A stretch of 64,000 nt of DNA from Toxonevra muliebris (taxonomy: Eukaryota; Arthropoda; Insecta; Diptera; Pallopteridae), in the NCBI GenBank assembly GCA_963691655.1, contig OY829326.1, forward strand, positions 148,880,998 through 148,944,997, read 5' to 3'. Positions within the stretch are counted from its first letter, which is position 1, and each line of letters opens with the position of its first letter. The notes under the pieces are model-generated. The model was not told the DNA's origin and ran no database searches. It saw only the letters and a list, made by a program, of their open reading frames with translations. The translations under genes and the position numbers were made by a program. This document shows, in pieces, positions 10,600-22,054 of this stretch.

Positions 10600-11306
10600 T
10601 AACCAGACTCCGTATACGGGTCACAGACGGATTCAACGCCAGCTCAATGTTAATTGTTTTCGATGCCGATTGCCGGTCTTATGCCCCATTCGGCGAAGCC
10701 AATGGAGCAATCCGGAGATCATCCGCAGGTGTTTTACACATATTTTCTATACAGACGTTGAAAAACATCAAACGGAATCAGTTCTGTGTGGTGTCGGGAC
10801 ACTTCGATGTGGCGGGCAACGAAATTGCTGATGAATTTGCCAACCACGGCTCTGCGGCAAATCTAATGGGCCCAGAGATAATCATCGGCATCAATTTCAG
10901 TCAGAATCCATGAGTTATGCTCATAGAGAAGATAGTCCAGTGTCAAATCATCCAAAACTATGGAGTTTTTTGAATAAGAACCAAAATAGGAGAACAGCTG
11001 ACTTTCTTCTCCATTTGGGGAAAAAATTTCTGCGTATCTTCGTAGGGCACAATACTTGTAGTCAACACATGGCTAACATGGGTATCATTGCCGATCGGGC
11101 ATGTGTATCTTACCTTGAGGAGGAAACGGATACTGCTATTGCCCCGCCTTCAAGAGAAGGAGGAGACGCCTGCTAGATAGCGATAACTTAGGGATGAGTT
11201 TTGCTCACTCTATTCTTCTACTTGATCTTCTTAGGTTTCTTAAAGAGACCAAGAAATTTGGTGAAAGTGTAAAATTCTTCTTTGCTAAGTTGCCAATAAA
11301 ATATTA
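10600..11306 (+). pseudogene. RNase H and C-terminal remnant of a non-LTR element (I/LOA-like)
   Basis: Frames on the plus strand give VVSGHFDVAGNEIADEFANHGS (about 10785-10850, written with its spacing GHxDVAGNEIADE), the conserved end of a retrotransposon RNase H domain. Further on are RIFVGHNTCSQHMANMG, CPAFKRRRRRLL and LLRFLKETKKF, which match the usual C-terminal tail with its Cys-rich finger. Frameshifts occur near 10650 and 11130, and the Cys-His finger is damaged. It is dead and unlikely to be expressed. Confidence 0.6.
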
Positions 11307-12365
11307 AAAATTTGCCGGGAAAGTATACAAAAAATATAACACAAGAAAAATTCAAGCCTTTTCTACTCAATCATTCAAATCATTCAATCTTTCAGCCGCA
11401 TCTTCGACCTTCTTTGTTCATAATACCACAAGCGACTGTTTATTCACGAATAAACAACTATAGAGATAAAACTTATTTTATATGGAATCAACACTTTTTC
11501 TCCTGCGGATAAAATGAAGGAGACAAAACTGCGCATGTTCATAAATGTTTGAATAATCTACTAGTGCTTTGACTACACTATGTAATCAAAGGACAACAAG
11601 AAAAAAGGATAGGAATGGTAGAAAAAAAATTCACTACGCCAACAACAAGAGCAAACATTTTTCTTCTACAACAAACATCAAAATTGTGCAAAGAATTTCA
11701 TAAATCTTTTTTGTTTGTTTTTACACCAATAATAGCATCGATGTTAACGACGACTACTAACCAAAACAGCGACGGTCACGTTCCAGTGAGGGTGGCGCTT
11801 AATTATTCGTGGATGCTTATGTGTGTGTGTGCAGTTTATCCCATCACATTCCCCAACAAATTTTAAAATAAAAAAAATTATAAGAGGGAAATACACAGAC
11901 ACACACAACGGTGATTGATAAGGCATGCGTATGACACCTGGGGTTTGTGGGAAAATCGAAACAACCAACTGTTGCATGGCAATCAAACTATCAATACAGG
12001 GTGATTAATTCACGCTAAAGTCTTACCATCTGGATCTAGCTTTGTCGTATAATTTACTCAAATAAAATAAATATTTTCATAGTTTTGTTTTAGTTTTGTA
12101 GAACATTCACGCAGTTTAAATATTTATTTAATAATCCAAAAATTATTTATACACAAAAATTTTTAAGCAACTAAGATATGTGATTTAACCACCATTGATA
12201 AAAAATGCCTAAGGAAAACATAAGTAGAAAAAATTTAAACAAAAATACAGATAAAAATTTATAAATTTAGCATAAAAAAAATATAAAAATCAGTTTTTAC
12301 TTCTTCTAAGCCCATTGAATGTTACTGCGTTCAATTTTTTTTTTTAATTTTATCTTGTTTATAAG
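11307..12365. other. Intergenic plus 3' flank of the glucosidase gene
   Basis: AT-rich, with a short (TG)n at 11819-11830. The 3' UTR and poly(A) site of the minus-strand glucosidase gene must fall here; candidate AATAAA signals on the minus strand occur near 12123-12128. No coding segment is supported. Confidence 0.5.
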
Positions 12366-15300
12366 CTAATAATTAAGTCTAATCGAATAATCGACCTGCA
12401 TTTGAACGCCAGGTTTGCGTATGATAAATGCGTTCTTGCTCTTGTGCGGCAGGACCTCCAACTGTTGCGATACGCCATTTATGATAATCGTAGCTGATTT
12501 GGGTACACGACCCAATCCAGCAACAACAATACGCTCAATCCATGCATTTGTCTTGTATTTAGGCTTACCAATGAATCTATTTATCAGCTCTGTCGGTGTG
12601 AATTCATAGTAGACGTAATTGTAGAGGCCCTTACGATAATCGTAGGACTTTTCATCATCATTGAAGAGTGTGCCATTTGCCTTATTCTCCCGATCCACAC
12701 ACAGGATTAGCGTGTAGGGATCATCCTTCATGAGCGTAGCAGCGCGACGTATGCGTTCTTTGGTTGGGACGATTGTGCCACCACGTTGGAAAATGGGAGT
12801 CTGTAAAAGAAGTAGATTGCGTAAGTAACTCTACACTCTTGCTTTGACTCAAACCAACTTACCTTTCGATCATCAACTGGAATCGATACATAACCCGCCT
12901 TATCATACACTTGCAATGTATCCACATCATACCACAAATCACTATTCTTCTTGTCATCGATTGCTGGGAAGTATACATCCACCTTGCTTACACCTTGCTC
13001 CATTACCGGACGCACCATAAGTTTATCTTGCAGCAAGAAAGCATTATCAATATTGAAAGCATGTTTATCGTGGGGATAGTGTGCGAGCAGTGGACGCATG
13101 ACGGGGCTACCGTCAAGTTCATGTTCGTAGAACATGGTATACCACAGCGGTAGGTATGAGTAACGTTTGCGAATGGCATCACGTATGATTAAGCGTGTCT
13201 TCTCTGGAAATAGCCAAGGCTCACGGCGCTTCGTGTCAATGTGTGCATGTGCGCGGAAAAATGGCAAGAAAGCAGCAGTCTGATACCAACGCTCGAGTAA
13301 TTCAGCATCGGGATTACCAAAGAAACCACCTACATCAGCACCGCAAAACGAAAAACCGGCAACCGCTTCTGAGAGGCACATCTTAACCGAATGCTGTAAA
13401 TGCCCCCAATCGGCGGTGTTGTCACCAGTCCAGATGGCAGCATAACGCTGAGTGCCAGCAAAGTGTGCACGCGATAAAATAAAAGGACGTTGATTGGGAT
13501 CACGGTTGAGCATACCATCAAAGGTAGCCATAACATACATGTGCCCGTAAAGATTATGGACATCACGATGTTCCCAATTGCCGTAGTGCACCAAATCTTT
13601 AAGCATAGTTACTTCAGGGCCATTGAAGACTGAAGGTTCATTCATATCATTCCAGATTTGCACATCGGTGGTAATTGTTTTGAAATTCTCAGGCTTATAC
13701 TGTTCAGCCAAGTAGGCACGGACTTCGGGATTAAAGAAATCGGGATAACTAGAAGAACCAGGCCAGCACCAACCTAATACGCAAAAGCATAAAGAAGAAA
13801 CAATTTATTCAACAGGAAAAAATGGAATAAATTTGACATTATTGTAAAAACGTGGTAAGCTACAAAATCAAGAGCAAACCCAGAAAAACTAATAGCATTC
13901 AAAGTTTTCTAAAAATAATATTTACTACCAACTAGAGCTACTTCAGTATTTTTAAGCACCAGTAAAAGTGACAGTACCAGTGCAAGTACAGGTACAAGTA
14001 CAAGTTCAAGTGCAAGTACAAGTACAAGTACAAGCACAAGTACAAGTACAAGTACAAGTACAAGTACAAGTACAAGTACAAGTACAAGTACAAGTACAAG
14101 TACAAGTACAAGTACAAGTACAAGTACAAGTACAAGTACAAGTACAAGTACAAGTACAAGTACAAGTACAAGTACAAGTACAAGTACAAGTACAAGTACA
14201 AGTACAAGTACAAGTACAAGTACAAGTACAAGTACAAGTACAAGTACAAGTACAAGTACAAGTACAAGTACAAGTACAAGTACAAGTACAAGTACAAGTA
14301 CAAGTACAAGTACAAGTACAAGTACAAGTACAAGTACAAGTACAAGTACAAGTACAAGTACAAGTACAAGTACAAGTACAAGTACAAGTACAAGTACAAG
14401 TACAAGTACAAGTACAAGTACAAGTACAAGTACAAGTACAAGTACAAGTACAAGTACAAGTACAAGTACAAGTACAAGTACAAGTACAAGTACAAGTACA
14501 AGTACAAGTACAAGTACAAGTACAAGTACAAGTACAAGTACAAGTACAAGTACAAGTACAAGTACAAGTACAAGTACAAGTACAAGTACAAGTACAAGTA
14601 CAAGTACAAGTACAAGTACAAGTACAAGTACAAGTACAAGTACAAGTACAAGTACAAGTACAAGTACAAGTACAAGTACAAGTACAAGTACAAGTACAAG
14701 TACAAGTACAAGTACAAGTACAAGTACAAGTACAAGTACAAGTACAAGTACAAGTACAAGTACAAGTACAAGTACAAGTACAAGTACAAGTACAAGTACA
14801 AGTACAAGTACAAGTACAAGTACAAGTACAAGTACAAGTACAAGTACAAGTACAAGCGCAAGTATAAGTATAAGTACAAGTACAAGTACAAGTACAAGTA
14901 CAAGTACAAGTACAAGTACAAGTACAAGTACAAGTACAAGTACAAGTACAAGTACAAGTACAAGTACAAGTACAAGTACAAGTACAAAAAAAAACAACAA
15001 AAAAAAAAACTCACCTTCATAATCAGTGCCCTCTTTGGTTTTGACATAGAAGCCCTTATCAGTGCAATCATTATGAAAGAAATAGCCGTTATCCCGTTTA
15101 ATATGCGGATCAATAATAATCACAAGATGGCGTCCCAATTCAGTAAGATTTTTAATCATGCCCAATGGATTGGGGAATTTAAACTGATCCCAGGTGAAAT
15201 ATTTCTTGCCATCAGTATATTCAATATCAAGCCACATAACATCATTGGGTATATCATATTCATCGAACTTGGCGGAGACAGTTTCAACATCTTTTTCATC

Positions 15301-18300
15301 ATTATAATTCCAGCGACTTTGATGGTGAGCCAATGTGAAGAGTTGTGGCAGATTGGCAGCGCCAGTCAGTGCGGTATATTGTTTGAATGTATCCATTGGT
15401 GTGGGGCCCAACAAAATAAAAGCATCAATAATACCAGATTCAGACATAAAATGGGCGGCATAAGGATCTGAGACACGTGAGCCTAAAGTAAAAGTATTTG
15501 AGAGTGATTAAAAATATTGTAGAATTATAAATAGTAACCTACCCGAAACAAAATTAACAATTGAAGACATAACATCAGTTTCTTCAGTATAAATATCAAC
15601 CCAAGTTTCAGCAGCATTTTGCCAATATACACCAGCAGTGCGTTGTAAACTAAGAAAAAATAAAAATGTGATTATAATCAATCTCTATACTTTTTAAAAC
15701 TTTTTTCAATCACTTACCCATGACCATATAAAACTGGAACTGAGCCATACAGTGCCATCTTACTATCGATTAAATGTTCAAATACATCCAAATTATATAA
15801 ACGATAAGGTTCCGTACCCAGCGTAGACTTCAGCACAAAACTATCAGCATGTTCGGGTATACCGAAAAGTACTTGAGCTTCTGGGAATGAAAAATCAAGT
15901 GCCACCGCTTCGGGTCCATATGGTTTCGAGTCATGATGTGATTTGAAATTTTCTTCCCATGCACCAGGATCAATCTCTTCAGTGGCTTTAGCAGAAGCAT
16001 CACCTCCAGCATTAGCAGCCTCAGCCACACCAGCATCATTACCCTCAGATATTGGTTGTGGTTTTAAACGTAAATGTTCAAAAGTCATTAATTTTTTGGC
16101 ATTAACCTGTACGGTGAGCACTCCATTCTCATAGAAATCAATGCGGAAAGGATCAGCAACGATTACAGCTTTATTGGTACCAGAAATAATTGTGAGCTCA
16201 GGTCCTTCTTCATTTTGTACTTTAATACTAAGGAGATAGAGAAAAATGAAAAACAGATTTAAAGAAAAGAAATAAATTGATGAAAATATATGCAAAAAAG
16301 ATTTCAATGAAAGGTGAGTTTGTTGTATCACTCACTAGTCATTTAGTCACTTATTTTATAATTTTATTGATATACAACAAACACAAATTTGATAATAAGT
16401 GACTTTAAGGGGGAATATAAACCTAGAATGGTCAAAAATATCAGTTTGCAATTTTTGTTTTTCTTAAAGCTTGAGGTCTTAAGAATGTCGGGCAAAAATT
16501 TTGAAGATTTTTGAATAAAAAAAATTAGACACATTCTCAAAAGTGAATGCTTTCATTAAGAAAAAAAAAACAATATGACGATTCGAATAGGTTTCCTCAC
16601 AAAAATTTATAAAATTGCTTTTTTCGCGCTTCTAGGCGTATATTCCCCCTTAAGAGAACAAACAATGATTCATAAAATACTTACGTTCCAGGTTTTGGTG
16701 TTCCTACTAAAGCATGCTCAACTATATAGCGTTTTTTTAATGGCGTTTTCTCGTCGATTTGTATGCGGAAGGTATTGCCCTAGGTGAAAATAAAGAAGGA
16801 AATTAATAAGAATTCAGAAATAAACGTTGTGCCTTGTTTTCACTATGTCAATTTCAATTAAATTTGCCAACATGTTGGTAAATTTCATTTAGGAAATTCA
16901 CTCTTCCCTCTTTGTGACAGGGAATATGACATAGTGAAAACCAAGCATTAGTAAAGAATATAAACCACAAAGAGGGCGAAGTTTGTCCTGGAAAATAAAA
17001 ATTTTACGTGTAAGCGAGAAACAACAAAAGTGAGACATAAAAAGAGCAACGGAGACATTAAAATTATAATGGAAAAAACGAAGTGAGCCAATCAGATGAT
17101 AGTTCTCTTTTGGGAGTCTTATTCTATATGAAACTTAAAAGAACGTTTGCATTTTTCTTAATTAAATGCACGAAGAGATACAAATTTTTTTATAAAAGTT
17201 GCTCTAATATTTCAGATTTTTAGTACAAAACGTTTATAGAGATCGTAAAAAATTTGTTAGTACCTTACTCTCATTCCCGTTAGCGATAACAAAAATCGGC
17301 ATACCAATATTGTGTCACTGCAATAACCACATATTTGATGTGTGAAAAAAACCAACCAAGTGCCTTCAACTTTTAAAACAGTGTAAGCAATGCTAAAATC
17401 GACTGATTTCTATATGAAATAATGAAGTTTTTTCATATAGCCAGTTACTTCACGTAGTAAACTGTTACTTTTTGAGCTCAATCAAACTGATACGAGACAG
17501 TAGGGTTTCCAGCTCTACTGAATTCTTGAAACATCGTCGAATCTTCAATTTCGAGAGTTTATTATTACATATATATCGTATTACTAGTAAAACTCACGCT
17601 TCTCAAGTGAATAATGGACACGATATTTCAGCGCATTTCGTATTACAGGAGCAGTTGTTTTTTCTGTCGCACCGGAAATATAGAATAAGCCCCTTGCAAT
17701 TATTTATCATAATAGTTATGGTCAATTCAAAAAAAAACGTCTACAGATACCAGACTGGGGATCTAATCACTAAATTTTGACTGCACTATAGTTTTCACTA
17801 TAACTACCACTAAACCTTTAGTGGTAGTTGATTTTTATTTCTACTATTACTAAAGGTTTAGTGGTAGTTAATTTTTATTTCCACTACCACTAAAGGTTTA
17901 GTGGTAGTTGATTTTTATTTCCACTACCACTAAAGGTTTAGTGGTAATGGGGCCTTACTCCCATTGGCACTAAAAGTAGTGAAGAGCGAAATTTATTTAC
18001 TATATCCCCAGTCTGACAGATACTTTCCCTTCTTTCTCTTCCTACTTATGTGCATTTATCAACTCATAGGGGAAAGTGTTGATTAAAAAAATAAAAAAAA
18101 ATTTTAAATTTGATAGGTGGATGAATTTAATTTAAACTTTCTTGCAAAACAAAGCAAGAAAGCTTGTTCCATATCTCTTGATAAAAATGTGCTTCCTATT
18201 GCGTGTGGATAAAAAATGAGTTTTAAAGAATGAACATAAATTGTTATCCAATAAAAAACCACATTTTCGAAACGCATAGTTGATATGAGTGGCAAATTAA

Positions 18301-18925
18301 TTTTTGATCAGCAGAAGATTTATTAAATGCAAAAACTTTCCCTTCCCCAGCAATTTGAAACTTTTTCCTATAAACATTTCCGTTAACCCAATGTAAATAT
18401 TGAGAAAAATACTCTCAGAGAGGGAATAACAATGAGAACAAAGCCAACAGAGAGTAACAGTAAGAGAAAAAACACAAAGTCGTGAGCGCGTTGAGTCACC
18501 ATTAGATGTGCGCATTCTTTAAGTTTTATATTCTTTTGTAGTTAATTAATTCATCTACTTACCTCCAATGCTTCCAATTTTAAAATAAACAAATGTTTAT
18601 TTTCCTTATGTATTAAATCGGCAGTAATAGAATCAGAGTATATATTTAAAGAACCAGGTACTAATGAGAAATTTACACTACCCGGCACAATTTTGCGACA
18701 GCGTCTGTAAAAAAAAAAAAAAAAAAACAAAAAAATTGTAATTTAAATTGCCAAAAATGCCAAAAAAAAAATATATATATAAATTTAATATTTAATATCT
18801 GCATCATCACATTATACAACATACCTGCAAAAACTGCTCTGATCGCATTTTTTGAAATTGCTTTGATCAACACCAGAGCCAAATTTAAATATGCAAAATA
18901 TTAATAAAAATATTGCTACACGCAT
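12366..18925 (-). CDS. GCS2alpha: Neutral alpha-glucosidase AB (ER glucosidase II alpha subunit), GH31
   Basis: Eight exons join in phase into 922 residues, the usual length for this family: 18925-18825, 18704-18563, 16779-16685, 16227-15718, 15649-15543, 15482-15015, 13773-12863 and 12800-12366. All introns are GT-AG. The N-terminus is a signal peptide (MRVAIFLLIFCIFKF), followed by the family's VDQSNFKKCDQSSFC block. The GH31 barrel shows MWLDIEYTDGK, the nucleophile motif WNDMNEPS (Asp about 517), SRAHFAGTQRYAAIWTGD with the acid/base Asp about 592, and FFRAHAHIDTKRREPW. The enzyme works in the ER lumen with a beta subunit, trimming the two inner glucoses from N-glycans in the calnexin cycle. 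An acidic, Ala/Gly-rich insert (about residues 165-195) follows DPFRIDFYENG. Introns 2, 3 and 6 are bloated by mobile elements and a hexanucleotide array. The start ATG at 18925 is chosen because it heads the signal peptide. Confidence 0.95.
13975..14988. repeat. Hexanucleotide array (CAAGTA)n, about 1 kb, in intron 6 of GCS2alpha
   Basis: About 168 copies of a 6-bp unit. It is degenerate at the left edge (13975-14040), perfect from about 14041 to 14854, has a few C/T and A/G variants at 14855-14874, and is perfect again to 14987. On the transcribed strand the unit is TACTTG. It fills most of the 1241-bp intron 13774-15014. All six frames are open as dipeptide repeats (Leu-Val, Tyr-Leu, Thr-Cys on the sense strand). 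Confidence 0.97.
16409..16649. mobile_element. TTAA-flanked MITE (piggyBac-type), 241 bp
   Basis: Ends are inverted repeats: GGGGGAATATA followed two bases later by CCTAGAA, at both termini. TTAA flanks both sides (16405-16408 and 16650-16653). There is no coding capacity. It lies in intron 3 of GCS2alpha. Confidence 0.72.
16831..16946. repeat. Foldback element in GCS2alpha intron 2
   Basis: Arms 16831-16850 and 16927-16946 are near-perfect inverted copies (core TTTTCACTATGTCA), with a loop of about 76 bp. A target duplication was not obvious, so the element class is unassigned. Confidence 0.6.
17751..18015. mobile_element. hAT-type MITE, 265 bp, with 8-bp target duplication
   Basis: Terminal inverted repeats are CAGACTGGGGAT and ATCCCCAGTCTG. 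The identical octamer ACAGATAC flanks both sides (17743-17750 and 18016-18023). An 8-bp duplication with ends starting CAG is diagnostic of hAT elements. The interior carries four tandem 40-bp copies, each centred on a palindrome. It lies in intron 2 of GCS2alpha and has no transposase. Confidence 0.85.
17801..17950. repeat. Four tandem 40-bp units, each a palindrome, inside the hAT MITE
   Basis: Units start at 17801, 17841, 17881 and 17921 (last one partial). Each contains CCACTAAA and TTTAGTGG as inverted halves around a 2-bp centre, followed by an AT-rich spacer (TTGATTTTTATTTC). The unit length is exactly 40 bp. Confidence 0.9.
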
Positions 18926-21900
18926 GTTGTTGTTTTTGTTGTTTTTCTAAAAATGATACAAAACAAAAAATAATGAAGAAAATTAAATTTGATTTTTGTC
19001 AAAGATGACTGTGTACGCTAAATATAGCATGATATATTTATGCAAGTGCATATAACTGCGAATATTTAATTTTTTACATACTTAATAATAATTTCAAATC
19101 TAAATTAGCTTCTCTTCTTTAACAATTGTATAATTTTTCCAAATTTTCCGTTACATACCAACACCACAACAATCTGATCAGAGAGTTAACTTTCAACTAA
19201 CTTAGATTTTTGATTAGTTTGCGGCCTTATAAATCATATCTTTATCTACGATAATCTTTAATTGGCACTTTTTTCTTTTTTTTTTATTATATGATTATAA
19301 CAATCATAAAACTTCTTGTTATGCATATTATACATATTTAAATTGTTAATACATTCCCAATCAATAGGGTATTTTTCCTTAGCTTTTTTCTATAAATTTT
19401 GCATTGCTTTATCCGTCAAAACGCCTAAAATTGTTTTTCGAAATCATTCCTTTCCGATGGCTCCTACGTGAAAAATATTTGAGACCTGCACAAATGCGTT
19501 TTTTTGAACAGCCTAACCTACATAAGTGGTAGAAGATTAACTACAGCTTCAAAATTTATCGAATTACAGTATCGGAAAGTTTTTGCAATAATTTATTAAT
19601 ATGTATGAAATATCAATATCTCCTTTTCAGAGACCATAACGCAAAAACTGTCTTTGGTATAAGTTGTAGAGAATTGAATTATATACAATTATGGCCTGAT
19701 CTGGTCAAGTATTTCGAGTTTCATTATTTCTTCAATTGCTCTAATATATACATATTCAATTTGCTGCAAATTTTTAGCATAAAATTTAATATAACAGTAC
19801 GTTCTTACTCTAGCATTAACACGAGTTAAAGGTTACGTGTTTTCCAACATTGCGGCCAAATCCACGCATGTTTGCAGAAATTAATTTGGCAGCACACAGG
19901 ATTTTTGCATGCCATAAACATCTAATAAAATAGAGTCAAGAGTGTAATATAAAATTGTGGTACTATTGTAGTGGTTTACCAGTTATGTTTAATGTTAAAC
20001 ACCAAAATATTCCACTGCTACAGTACTGCTCCGAAAAATGTTCGGAAAGTTTTAGCCGCTGTTACATGCTATTGACCATAGAGAAAAATTATGTTGACTT
20101 TTATTATAAGGAATTTAATGCTCCACAACTTTTATAAAACGTAACTTAGAAGAGGAAAATGTCAAGCAATTTTGAGCCATTTCATATAACAAAAATTGTT
20201 GTTTCCGATTATTTTGGTTACTCTTGCAACTCCAATGAAAGCTGCACTCAAATTTGTTTGTAGTTGTAGTTGATTTTGGCTTCAAAGAAAACCATGGTTA
20301 ATGATTGGACTCCTATGGAAGTTAGCCAAAATCCACTTTGAGCAGCATACTTTTAGGCATGACTACAGCTTAACTGCGCTCCAGTTATTTTACGCGTGAA
20401 AGTAAGAAGCAGCATATGACCCATAATTATTCTTTGTTCCAAAAATTGATGCAAAGAAACTAAATTAAATGTTAAAATTTATTTAAGCCCTTTATCGCTA
20501 TCACTTTATACAACTTGCTTATAAAGTTTGTAGTTATTTCGAATTGCTTCCTTTCCTTATCTTCTTTATCTCTCCTCTTTCCAACACTTTCACGATGTAA
20601 TATGAATGGAAATATACAAATCGAACACGTCAGACCAAATAAACTTAAGTGGACCTACTCCAACTTTTTTTTGATTTTATAATAACACTAATAATTTAAT
20701 TGCACAAGAAACGAACAAAATATTTACAGAATACTTGAAAAACACAATTAAATAAAATTAATTATTTACAATGCAAAAATTTTTTGTACCAAGATGTAAA
20801 ATTTTCACTGCTTTTTCAATGTCATAAATTTTCACTTCAACTTTAACAATAATATCTTTACTAAACAATGAACATTTTTAAATAAACTACTAGCACATAC
20901 TTTACTTATGTTTTATAGCATTTGCCTGCTATCGTTTTAAATGAATAAACTAAAAAATTAACTGGTTTTTACTAATTTGCCGGTACTGAAAAAAACTTAC
21001 CCTTCCAATTTTCAATAATGGCCGAGAAACACACAACAGTGATGCATTGTTTTTCAACCAAATAAAATAGGCACGAATTGGGGCAATTAGTAAACACAGT
21101 TACTTTTTGGAGCAATATCTTCTAGCTGAGAACGTATGTTGAAGTATTTAAAGTTTAATTAGGTAGAACTGTTAAATCAATAATAATTTAGTCGTACATA
21201 TTTAAGCATATGCTATTATTTAATTTATAATTATAATACTGAATTGGAGTAAAAAAAAGGGAATTATTTAATTGTTAGGTGCGGCATCACTGAAATAAGA
21301 GTGTCAGGAAAATGGTAACAAAATGGAATGTCAAAGAAAAAATGGATATAGCAGTGCACAACGTAGGGTACGCACACCTGAAGTATACCATAGATTAATA
21401 ACAAAGTTGAACTATTTGCAATGACACCCTCTGTGCACGTATATTCCCATAACAACGTGTTGAGTGTCAAAAGCGTCAAATTTCTTATCTTTAATATGGC
21501 GGCATGTTTTGAAGTTTGATTTTCAAAATAAAGTTAACCCATTTGTAAACAAAAAATGATCAAATAAAAGGTCGTGTATCTTTTTCGAGACTATTCTGCT
21601 CACTCGTAAAGTTTAAAGTTAAACAAGGTAAGTTAATTAACACTGAATATTATATCCCCTACAATAAGTACATAGTGGATCGAGGCTTAGGCATTAATGA
21701 TATTAGCAAAATGAACAAACCTTTGTTAATATTTTTTGATGTCTTTTAATTTCTATATTTCATCTTAATTAAAACGTAAACTCCCCATTGGGAGTTTTTT
21801 GGCTTAACTTAAACAGAGACACATTCTTCGAACTTTGGTGAGTTGAGAGGACCTTTCTCGAGACTTGTCGAATACTTGTGGTGTATATTAGTAGACCCTC

Positions 21901-22022
21901 ATCACTGTTACTGTTCCTACAGTATCAACTGTTCACCTACCATTTTTAATTTTTTTTTTTTACCAGGAATATGCTGTTTTTAAAACAAAGCTTATCATTT
22001 AGCCAAATATTTCAAAAACACG
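18926..22022. other. Intergenic between GCS2alpha and the tektin gene
   Basis: This holds the 5' flank of GCS2alpha (the 3 kb upstream of its ATG) and the 3' flank of the tektin gene. AT-rich, with no supported coding exon. A good splice-donor-like site on the plus strand (AACAAG|GTAAGT, about 21625) is the only hint of a non-coding exon, and I do not call it. Confidence 0.45.
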
Positions 22023-22028
22023 TTTATT
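22023..22028 (-). terminator. Poly(A) signal of the tektin gene
   Basis: AATAAA on the minus strand, 27 nt downstream of the tektin stop codon. Confidence 0.6.
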
Positions 22029-22054
22029 ATATTTTACAATACAACAAATAAAAT

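Noticed and set aside
13938..15113. Very long frames of Tyr-Leu, Leu-Val and Val-Gln repeats on both strands
   Set aside because: They are the hexanucleotide array read in different frames; the first part of the minus frame is the real exon 6 of GCS2alpha and ends at the donor 15014.
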